The notes under the pieces are model-generated. The model saw only the letters and a list, made by a program, of their open reading frames with translations, ran no database searches and was not told the DNA's origin. DNA of 64,000 bases from Onchidella celtica (lineage: Eukaryota; Mollusca; Gastropoda; Systellommatophora; Onchidiidae), in the NCBI GenBank assembly GCA_963931925.1, contig OZ007581.1, forward strand, positions 12,020,192 to 12,084,191. Reading direction: 5' to 3'. The position numbers were made by a program, and so were the translations under genes. This document shows positions 24,101-36,100 of this stretch, one piece after another; the stretch's first letter is position 1, and the number at the start of each line of letters is the position of its first letter.

Positions 24101-27100
24101 TCTTAATAGCACATTACAAGCATATATACATCCCTGTCTGTGGCCAGACTGCCACGACTCATGTGCTGCGACTGTCCTACACGACAGCGTCACTCCTGGC
24201 CTATGTGTGGCCTTCGGCCCTATGCTGGCCTATCCCCTGTGCTCACCGACGCGGCTCTTCGGCCCGTCCCCGACACCAGTCATCACTGGAAAAAACTCTC
24301 TCACTAGTCTTCCGACTGCTCCCCTTATGTTCGCCCTCTGGGGCTTTCTCTTGCGTCCGCTTTCTAAGGACGTCTTAGTGTGCAGTGATAGTAATACAGC
24401 GCTCTCGCCTCATTCAGACCCCCCCCCCCCCCACTCACACATGCACGCTTTCCCTTACCCCGTGGGTTAACTTTATTCTAACTCTCTTCTCGTAACTACT
24501 GATCCTCGCTCACTCGCTCGTGACACACACCAGGTCATCTGGTCTACATCTATGATGAAACAACAAACGATTTTGTTAAAGGTATAGTTTTCCTTTGGCA
24601 TGTTCAATATCGTAATTGTTAAAGTTATTCCTTTCCTTTCACGCGCTCAGTATTGTTGCATTTAAACGTATTGCTTTCCATTGATATGTTCAAAATTGCA
24701 ATTTTTAAAGGTATTGTTTTCCTTTGATATGTCCAATATTTGTGATTATTGAAGATGCCCTCTGGCGTGTTCAACATTGCAAACGTTGAAAGGTTTAATT
24801 TAAACCCTTTTTATTGACGATTATTTTAAGGATGCCGTCTGCTTAAATTTATCCAAACATTTGAGAACGTGAAGATGTTACTGCCATCCTACAATCTACC
24901 ACTTACGGCTGACACTGATTGTTATACAATGTTTAACGATATAAAGGTGGACAACAAATCATCCTGTTGTCAGATTGGTGTGATTTGCACCTGTCATTCA
25001 TTGCCCCCACGCCCCTTATTTCTGCCGAGGAGATACCATGGTTCGGATTGAATGGGGTGGTTTTGAGGAATGGCATGAGGGAGGTAACATTACCCGTTTA
25101 TTGCTTGAATTACTGCAAGTTACTCTTCCGTGTATTGAGACTAGCATGTAAAAAAGAAAAGGAAATCTAAAATCATAATATATCACACCCTTTAATTGCA
25201 CAATAAATTTTTTTTTTTTTTAAATTGTGCCACTTACTGAATCTTTGGCTATAGTCCCCGCTTAGATAAATGAATACGTTTTTTTTCTTTAAGATAACTT
25301 TGCTTCTAAGTATATTCGTGTATACAAAGTAAGTATGGTTCGGGCATTTTGATTTTTTCTCACTCACATATTGGTAAAACTCCTAGTGATCTCTCAACCA
25401 TCCCGTTACCGATTTTAATGTCAGGTTATGAAGGGAATTCTTCGTATATTAATTGCAATTTAAATGATAATGGCGTGTATTTGTAGTGATGGCGGCGCCA
25501 AATTTGGATGCGAGAATTTACCAAGTGAAAAACTTTCTTGAGAAACTACGTACTTCATTTATTATTATAATTTTATGTTTTATCAAGAATTGGACAAGCC
25601 ACTCGTTCTCGAATGTTTGTTAAATGAACTACATGGAGGTGGACTTTCATTTTAATCTAGGTAAAACACACACCATCCCTTGGTACTGTCTCACAGTCCA
25701 TGCATTCAATTTAAGTACAGTATAGCATATCCACATCAAAATCTTTACTGTACAACATAGACAATGTCTCTTTCATATTCTTCATTGCATTATCACTCAG
25801 ATACAGCCATTGTCTGATTTCATATTCATTGCATTTTTACATCAATACAGCATAAGCAGTGTTTGCCCTCTTATTCTTCATTGTACATGTATTGTAACTT
25901 CAAAAAACACAGTTATTGTCCCTCTTCCTATTCTTCATTGCATTCATAACTTAGATTCAACACAGACATTGTCTACAGTATATTCTTCATTGCATTACAA
26001 CTTAGGTACAATGCAGACACTGTCTCCTTCAAATTCTCATTTGGTGTTTAACTTAGCTACAACATAGAAATTTTCTCCTTTATGGTCTTACACATTCTGA
26101 TTTCAGAGTTGCTTCGAGAATCGGGCTTTATCCGGGCTTTTATAGGCCTTAATGACAGAGCCGTTTCTGGAAAATATGTGTGGGGCAAGGACAATCCTCA
26201 GGTAATCTTGCTATGCACACAGGGTTGAAACTTTCAACAGAAGGCAGAGTTGAAGCTGTTAGGAGAAGGAGTTTAGGAAATGTATCATTCTTTGATTTCC
26301 TTATGGGAAAAAGCACTATTTTGAAGTTGGCGTCACAAAAGTTGGGCATCTTATATTTTATTTTTTTCCTTCGTCAAAATATCTGCTTCATTCTAGTACA
26401 TTACGTAAAATTCAGTTCCATGTGGCTAAGTGTGAAAACGTCTGCAGATATATTGTAGTCAATCATTCCCACTCAAGGATCATAGCTAGTGAAATATAAG
26501 CGATATTCTAGAAAGGTGGAAAAGCAAACAGACAATAGTTTGGAGACACTTGACGTCACAGATCCAGCAGGCTTTTCGGATTTTAAAAAATAAATCATTG
26601 GAAGGCTGTCCACATAATAAAAAAAAAATATTTAATTACGAAAAAGTTATTCAAACATAAAATCTTAACTCATAAGCCGTAGTTTTATTATTCATGATGG
26701 AAGTGCAAATTAGACTATGTCTTTCACTAGGCAAATTCCGTACATCAAGCATTTCGAACACCCTCACGGCTTCGCAAAGGCCATTGTGCCTCATTTTATG
26801 CAAATTTCTCTCGGTAGCTGTGAAATATACACGTTGCCATGAACGTGGGGTTTAGTACTTACTATTACTAGATTCTATAAGAATATGTGTTCGACTGCAT
26901 TTTTGTGTTAAAAGAACTAAATCTCACTCACAAACATATTAATTACTAAATAACACAATGGGTAACTTTTAGGGTCAGACCTCAAGGGCCACAACCATGG
27001 ATTTAATTACGATAAGTTACAATATATCTATAAATGTGAAATCAATATCATAAACAACAATATATTTAGTAATTCATTTTAAGTCTAAGTCTATTCTAAT

Positions 27101-30100
27101 TTAAATTTAACTCTAATTCTGACTAGGTTGCCTAAACAAAATCTAATTTAATCACTATTAATCTCCTAAATCCCTCACTGGAATACTTGTCACGAGTGGA
27201 GTGAGTGCAATTAAGGGGATTGCTACAGAGCGGGTGTAGAGTAAGAAGGGCTCACGGTGGACAAGTAAGTTAAGCGTGCTGTTGTGAGTAGTGGGAGGGT
27301 CTGAATGAGGCGAAAGCGCTGTATTACTATCACTGCAAGTTAGAAGGTCCTACGGAACGGACCTGTGAATAAGAGCCCATCGGGCGGACATAAGGAGAGC
27401 AGTCGAGAAGACTAGTGAGAGAGTCTTTCCAGTGATGACTGGTACGTAGAACGTTGATTGATTATTATGATCGATGTATTATATTATATTCGTCTATTAC
27501 CATGATGTAAATAAGTATATGTGAGGAATGTGGAAGTCCTTGATATTGGATATAGCAATGTGCGCCATGAGCGATAGATGGAAGTGAGTTCATGGATTTG
27601 TAGCGCGAGTGAGTAGTGTGTACTCCGATGGAGGTGTGTTACCGTAAGATGTGTGGTGAGTGAAAGGTGAACTAGTGTGTGTACGCTTCATGGATTGTAA
27701 GGAGAGGTGGAGTGAATAGAAATGGTAGGGTATTATACCAATGTAATGTTATTCTTGTAGGTGTCGAGGACGGGCCGCAGAGCCACCTCGATGAGCACAG
27801 GGGATAGGCCAGCATAGGGCCGGAGGCCACACATAGGCCAGAAGTGAGGCTGTCAGTGCAGGACAGTAGAGGCACATAAAGTCGTGGCAGTCAGGCCACG
27901 GACAGGGACGTAGATATGAGCGTGAATGTGATAATGTACTATTGCCATGCTGAGGGGCTAGTGAACTAATAATGTCTATTGAAATGATAATGTCTATTGA
28001 AATGATAATGTGTTATTGCCCTGCTGAGGTGCTAGGGGAGTGCTAAGGTGTATGACAATAGGAAGGTGATATTGAGAGACTGCGGTGCCAGTGAATTATT
28101 AACGTGCTATTAAGACCCCAAGGGGAGAGGCTGAGGCCGAAGTGCATTTAGGAGTAACTACCGGATTGTGGATCCGAGGGAGAGTGTGTGTGAGAATAAG
28201 GCCGTTGTACGGCAGTTAATTTCAGTAATATAATGTATGTAATTGCGCTATTATCTGTATAATTATGTTTAATAAATGTGTGAGTCTGATGGATTGTTCT
28301 GTTAAGTGTTAAACGGGTTTGTTCGTGATTGTTGTCCTGTCATAAACTATTACATCTCCCAGTCTGGGATTTGTGACATTGGGGGCTCGTCCTGTTTACC
28401 TGTGGTCATTTTGACATTGTGTAGTCGTTATATCTAGTTGTTTTTCTGTTGTGCTAGGAATTCGTGCAGTTGTCTTTGTTCGTGGAATGAATGGAAATTT
28501 CATGATGATATGATTTATGTATGTTTATGAATAATAATATGTATTGATGCATGTATTTTGATGAATATGTATTAATGTGTACTTAAATTTCTGCAGAGTG
28601 TGTGTGCCAGCCTGTAGAGGAGACAAGCAGCCAGAGCTCCGGCATACGTCAATTTAAATAAAACGCTGATTGAAAGTTAAGTAAAAGTCAAAATTTTTGT
28701 GCCCTGGATTGTGGGCTGTTCCTTTAATCTGTCTTTTTCCGCTGTTTTTCTGTTTTCGTTGTAATTGATTATACGGGCGGTGGCGCGGGTTTGCTGTGGT
28801 GAGCGTAGTTTATCCTCTTCGGGAGGTGGGCTAAATTTGGAACTTCGTTCATCACAGTGAACAGTTCTGTAGGGACCTGTATTTTTGTTTAGATTGTAGC
28901 GTTCTATCTTCCTCGTTGTTTTAGGAAGACGTTTCTCTTGTCCTTCTCCTCCCTATCTGTAGATACGTTCTTTTTTTTCAGACTCTGTTCTTGTTTGTAC
29001 CGTGTAGTGTAATCGGCGTAGTTAGGTTGCAGTTTTTTCCATTATAGTTTTTTTTTTTGTAGAAGCTTTGTCCTAGTCTGGTTCGTTGTCCTTGACGTAC
29101 TGGTGGTCCTTCTACTGTATTTCTTCATTCTTGTCGTTTCTATTTTCTTTTATAATTAATAGTGCTATACATTTTATAGATATAGAATTAGTTGTGCTGT
29201 AAAAATAAATTTCTGAATTGTATTTGAGACAACTGGGTATTGTTATATCTGGGGTGATCTCAGGTCTCTGGTCGTATCGTTAGTGATCATACCGACAGGT
29301 TGGTCGTCTTATAATAGATACCATAACCATAAATCTGTGAAATGGCGGAACTCCAACAACTAATGAAGTTGGGTAAGGAACTTGGCCTGGAGGGAGAAGA
29401 GCTACGCGGCTGGATTAAAGAACAGCAGGCAGAAATGCGCGATGAGCGTGCTAAGGATAGAGAGCAGGAAAAAAAGGCTCAGGAAGAGGAAAGAGAGTTT
29501 AAGTTAAAGGAGTTAGAGGCTCAGGAGCAGGAAAGGGAGTTTAAGTTAAAGGAGTTAGAAGATAAGCAGCAGGAGAGAGAGGCGCGAATAAGAATAGCGG
29601 AGTTGGAAATCAAAAAGAATACGCCAACAGAAACAGTTGAGCGGCAGGTACACAATAAAGGTGGCGTTAGGATTAAGCTCCCTACGTTCGACGACCGGAA
29701 GGACGACATAGACGCCTTCCTTTACAGGTTCGAACTGAACGCACAATTGCAATGGGGGGAAAATAAGGAATTATGGGCCACGTACCTGGCGTCTCTATTG
29801 CAGGGGCGAGCGTTAACCTACTTTAAAGAGCTACAGCGCGAAGACGTGCAAGATTACGATAAGCTGAAGGCTTTGCTGCTTCGCCGATTTGCGCGTACCG
29901 AGGAATATTTCCGGGAGCAGTTTAGGCGGGCACGTGCAGATACCAGGGAGGACTTTGCTGCCTTCGTCGCGAGACTAACGGAGTATTTCGCGAACTGGGT
30001 AGACTTGGCGCATGTGGGCGCGGATTTTGCTAAACTGAAAGACTTAATGATCCGTGACCAGCTGTACGCGTCGTGCCACAAAGATCTGGTGGCTTTCCTG

Positions 30101-33100
30101 AAAGAGAACGAACCCGCGACGGTGCAGGAGGCGTCTAAGTTGGCGGAAGCATACCGTACGGCACATCCGTCCAAACCAGTCGCCAGGGCGTACGTCCAAG
30201 ATGCTGGGTACGTCGCCGTTGTCGAAGGGTCGCCGGCAGGACTTGGGGACAGGTCGCGTCAGCGTGGTGCCTATAGTGGGCAAGCCCAGGGGCAGCGTAG
30301 GGGCTATCACCAATCACCGGCATATGGATCCGGTAAGTTTGACCGAGCAGGAGGGCTAGGTCGCGGTAATGGCCGGGGGCGATTCGTGACCTTTGCCGAT
30401 GACCGACGGCATAGGGACTCTAGTTCCGGTCGCGATGGGTCACGGGGACCCAAGCCTAGTGCAGCACAGGGAGCGGAGTGTTGGATTTGCGGACGCGTGG
30501 GTCACTTTTCACGCGAGTGTAGGGCCGCGAAGTGTTGGAACTGCGGTAGAGCAGACCACATCAGCGTGAATTGCCCTGCAGGTAGGATAGCGGCGAACGT
30601 GGACAGTAGCTCCAGTCCATGTTCCCCAAATAAATTTCATCATGCGGCTGCGTGTGTTACATCGGACAACGGACGCGGACAGTATTCTAAGTGTCCCAGA
30701 TGTGAGAAGTTATTATCTTCCGGTGTTTTACCTTGTGGGAGAAAGATCCCCGTTATAAATTCATGTCATACAGGAGGTGGTCTTAGGGTTTATCCGGGGT
30801 TTGTTGGGGACGAACCGGTCTCGGTTTTACGAGATACAGGATCTACCGTTGTGGGAGTGCATAGGGACTGCATTCGGGATTCACAGCTTACAGGTGAGAC
30901 TGTCCCGTGCATCCAATTTTCGTTGGCCATTGAGAAATTACCCATGGCAAGAATAGTGATAGATACACCTTTCCTTAGCGGGGAAGTCGAAGCAGTCGTT
31001 GGTTGTTTTCCAGGCGCCCAGCTCATCATTGGGAATGTATCGCGGGTAGTTTCCCCTTCCGATGATAACGTGCAAGCATGGTCGCAATCAAAAGGTATTG
31101 ACTTTTGCGCCGCGGTCGAAACACGTCGACGGGTAGCTGATAAAGATAAGATTAGACCTTTGGCGACGCCAGCGGTCAACCTAGATATCACGCCAGAGCG
31201 CTTGGCGAGATTACAAAGGGAGGATCCATCATTAAGCCCATGTTTTGGGGAAGCGCGAACCGAGAAAACGAGGAAATATAAAAACGGGTCATCTTCTTTT
31301 TTTGTCCAGGGGGGCATTGTGTTCCGTATGTACGTCACATTGGCTTCTGTTCAAAAGCAGGTCGTCGTGCCACGGTCGTTAATTGCTACAGTATTGCGTC
31401 TGGCCCATGATGTTCCATTAGCGGATCATAGGGGAAGTGCTAGAACCAAGGAGAGAGTTCTGAAAGATTTTTATTGGCCATCGATACATAGAGATGTACG
31501 GCTGTATTGTAAGACGTGCAGTGCGTGCCAAAAGACGATAGGACAGAGAGTATCTTCAGCGCGCACTATTATGGAAGAAGCTTCTAGTAGCGCTTCAAAA
31601 AGAGAGAAAAACTATAAAGATAGAGGGTCCAAACTTCCAAGTTTTAAGCCAGGAGACAAGGTTCTGTTGTTGCTACCTTCGGATCATAATAAGTTATTAA
31701 TGACATGGAAAGGTCCGTATACGATTGAGCGAGTCGTTTCGAAGGTAGATTATGCCATTCAGATTGATGGAGTAGTTAAGGTTTTCCATGTTAATATGCT
31801 ACAGAGATTTTATGAGAGACCAGAGTATCTGTGTGCTCAGACGAAACCAGAGGAGAATGTCTTCTCTGTTGCTTGTACGGGGGGTCTTAGACTGGTCAGA
31901 CAGAGACAGGGGCGACACCGAGGCGCAGCAAGAGTTACAAATTCAATTGCCGGAGTTAACTCCGACACAAGGTTACAGGGACGTAAAAATTAACCCTGAC
32001 CTTACGAGTTCAAGGAGTAGGGAACTTAAGACCCTGTTAGCGTCATTCCCGGATGTTGTTACGGATTTGCCGGGTCGCACTACGGTGATCCAGCACCAAA
32101 TAAAGTTGACTTCGGATAAGCCAGTATTTCTTAGACCGTATCCGTTGCCTTTTTCTTCGAGAGATAGAGTCATAAAGGAAGTTGAGTCAATGTTGAAGTT
32201 AGATGTGATAGAACCATCAACATCGCCGTATTCATCACCCATCGACCTCGTGAAGAAACTTGATGGATCGGTGCGGTTCTGTATTGATTTTCGAAGATTG
32301 AACACTATTACGGTAGGCGATAGGGAGCCTATTCCGTTTCAGGAGGAATTAATAGCTTCATTGGCCGGGTCCACGTGGTTTTCCAAGATAGATTTAACGA
32401 AAGGTTATTGGGAAATCCCGCTTACTGAGGAGTCTAAACAATACACGGCGTTCCAAACGCCCATTGGATTATTCCAGTTTAAGGTCATGCCATTTGGGTT
32501 GGTAAACGCGCCAGCGACGTTTGCACGATTAATGAGATTAGTGTTGAAGGACATACCTAATGTCGTGTCATTCTTTGACGATATAGCATGCCATACGTCG
32601 ACATGGTCTGATCATATTCAGACACTAACAGTAATTTTTCAACGATTACGTCATTTTGGGTTAACTGCTAAACCCGCAAAGATGGATTTGGCATGTCCAG
32701 AGATAATATTCTTAGGACATATTGTGGGTAGAGGTGTTCAGAGACCTGAAGTAACAAAAATTGACAAGTTAGTAGGGTTGCAAATCCCTAAAACCAAGAA
32801 ACAAGTCAGAAGCTTAGTGGGAATTTTAAATTATTACAGGAAGTTCATTCCAAATTTTTCCTCCTTGTCATCTTCTCTTACTGACCTTACTAAGAAGGGA
32901 CAACCCGATAAGGTCCAGTGGACGTCTGAATGTCAGACAGCATTTGATAATTTGGTGACAGCATTATCATCGTCACCCATTCTGATATTACCCGATTTTC
33001 GATCTAATTTTATCCTCAGAACGGATGCGTCGGACTCTGGTGTCGGCGCTTGTCTTCTACAGGAGAAGAACGAATGTCTCCATCCTGTATGTTATGTCAG

Positions 33101-36100
33101 TAGGAAGTTATTGCAGAGAGAAAGAAGGTATTCTGTGATAGAGCGTGAGTGTCTTGCCATTGTCTGGTCCGTCCAGAAACTAGGACGTTATCTCATGGAA
33201 CGAGAATTTTGTATCCAGACAGACCACAAGCCACTGACATTTTTGTCGAAGAATCGTTCGTCCAGCCCACGCTTGTCTAGATGGGCATTGGCTTTGCAGC
33301 CGTATACCTTCGTTATTCAACCAATTCCAGGAACCAGCAATCATATCGCCGACTACCTTAGTCGAGCCTAGGGGAAGAGTTCAGGAGCTTATACATCAGA
33401 GGACAGGAACATTGACAGGATCGGTGTGAATGAGTCGACTTTAAAATATTGACATTATAAATATGATATGAAGAATGGTTGATAGGTTGATTGGTTTTTG
33501 ATTCTGTATTAGATATTGTGGGTAGTTAGCTATTCATGATGTGACACATATATGCATATTGCAGGCCATATTGATCCCCATATTTTCCCCTGATTTCGGT
33601 ATTTTATATACTAGGGGAACTGCTAGGTCATTTTTCTAGTGTAGGTATTGCTCACGCTCACTCGTTGACAGTCATCTTGATGCGATTTGAAATTAATTGC
33701 ATTAATTTTTTTGGGGTGGGGGATGATGTCACGAGTGGAGTGAGTGCAATTAAGGGGATTGCTACAGAGCGGGTGTAGAGTAAGAAGGGCTCACGGTGGA
33801 CAAGTAAGTTTAGCGTGCTGTTGTGAGTAGTGGGAGGGCCTGAATGAGGCGAAAGCGCTGTATTACTATCACTGCAAGTTAGAAGGTCCTACGGAACGGA
33901 CTTGTGAATAAGAGCCCATCGGGCGGACATAAGGAGAGCAGTCGAGATGACTAGTGAGAGAGTCTTTCCAGTGATGACTGGTACGTAGAACGTTGATTGA
34001 TTATTATGATCGATGTATTATATTATATTCGTCTATTACCATGATGTAAATAAGTATATGTGAGGAATGTGGAAGTCCTTGATATTGGATATAGCAATGT
34101 GCGCCATGAGCGATAGATGGAAGTGAGTTCATGGATTTGTAGCGCGAGTGAGTAGTGTGTACTCCGATGGAGGTGTGTTACCGTAAGATGTGTGGTGAGT
34201 GAAAGGTGAACTAGTGTGTGTACGCTTCATGGGTTGTAAGGAGAGGTGGAGTGAATAGAAATGGTAGGGTATTATACCAATGTAATGTTATTCTTGTAGG
34301 TGTCGAGGACGGGCCGCAGAGCCACCTCGATGAGCACAGGGGATAGGCCAGCATAGGGCCGGAGGCCACACATAGGCCAGAAGTGAGGCTGTCAGTGCAG
34401 GACAGTAGAGGCACAAAAAGTCGTGGCAGTCAGGCCACGGACAGGGACGTAGATATGAGCGTGAATGTGATAATGTACTATTGCCATGCTGAGGGGCTAG
34501 TGAACTAATAATGTCTATTGAAATGATAATGTCTATTGAAATGATAATGTGTTATTGCCCTGCTGAGGTGCTAGGGGAGTGCTAAGGTGTATGACAATAG
34601 GAAGGTGATATTGAGAGACTGCGGTGCCAGTGAATTATTAACGTGCTATTAAGACCCCAAGGGGAGAGGCTGAGGCCGAAGTGCCTTTAGGAGTAACTAC
34701 CGGATTGTGGATCCGAGGGAGAGTGTGTGTGAGAATAAGGCCGTTGTACGGCAGTTAATTTCAGTAATATAATGTATGTAATTGCGCTATTATCTGTATA
34801 ATTATGTTTAATAAATGTGTGAGTCTGATGGATTGTTCTGTTAAGTGTTAAACGGGTTTGTTCGTGATTGTTGTCCTGTCATAAACTATTACATCTCCCA
34901 GTCTGGGATTTGTGACAATACTAACCCCTTAAGTATTCTAAATCTAACTACCAACTACGTTAAATGTTGTCCACAGGACGATCATTATCCTTATCTGCCA
35001 AAGGCTGAACTGTGTAATGGATTATACTTAAACAATTCTACACATCATATAGAAACTGTAGACGTCAGAGTATTTCAGACAATACTTTAAGTCATAACAA
35101 TTTATAAACTTGCCTAGCTCAGTAAGGAGACGTAGGCATTAAATATTCACGCTTTCAAATCATTGTCGTATTCGTACTGTTAAAGACAAATCCTACACGT
35201 AGGATAATAAATTCAAATGACACTCATACCATCAAGATAAATCTTTACATGGCATAGTTCTAGCTCTAAAGCTGTGATGAGCTGGTAATTCCCAGCCTCA
35301 CCAAAGACAGTTTAAGTTTACAAAGTATAGCACTAGAGCTCTAACTAGTAGATCTCCAGGGAGATACATTCCTCGCAACTTCCATTCCTAGTAAATCGTC
35401 GTTCCCCTCCGTTAAGGATAGATGGCCACGCTTCTCATCGGTTAGATCTGTTTTCTACGAGGTCATTCCTGGCATCGATTTCTTACTTACATTGTCCTGG
35501 CTGAGAATCAGCCAGGGAATCCATCAACAGCTCTGGATATCATAGTGCCATGGCTTTCAATCTACAAGACCATGCATAATTCCATATCATTTTCTGTCTA
35601 GTCGAAAATAACACTGAAGACTATCACAAATGAAAGCTTTGCTTGGCTCTGACGATCTAGCTCCCCGCAGACTATATTATAATTCCCAGCTCAGCTGGTT
35701 GGCTATCAGTACGCGGGCTTGGATTGGCTGTCAATTTAACCGCCACAATCGTGTCGTCAATCAAGATATAATCCCCCCTTTATTACTAATTCTACGCGTC
35801 CCTTTTTAGTGACGCCTCATATTTTTTATTCTAATTATCTATTATCTTCCCTTCTACCTGTTTTCTTCGACTTTTCTCCAGTCTGTTCTTAAATGGCCTG
35901 CGATGACTTGTTTACTGTTTTTGGTCTATCGCGTCTAAGCACTACCGTTAATAGCCTGCAGAGATCTAATCCAATCTGGTTTACTGTGACGCGCTGCACA
36001 ACAGTTAGCGCCCCCTTCCTCGATCTTAGTTACTAGGGAACGGATGACGCACTCACACATGTTTTCCTTCACTACCGCTGCTCTCCCCCGATTACATTAG

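Larger units (their letters stand above)
27188..34917 (+). mobile_element. Ty3/gypsy-group LTR retrotransposon, Gmr1-like domain order
   Basis: Two 1191-bp LTRs (27188-28378 and 33727-34917) begin TGTCACGAGT and end TTTGTGACA, with ATACT duplicated at 27183-27187 and 34918-34922. The LTRs differ at only about seven positions by eye, so the insertion is young. A primer binding site, a long leader, a gag-protease-integrase region and an RT-RNase H region follow in that order. Integrase ahead of RT is the copia-like order known among gypsy elements for the Gmr1 group, while the RT and RNase H are of gypsy type. The element keeps nearly all expected parts but appears to have about one or two breaks, so it is treated as a young fossil. 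Confidence 0.88.
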
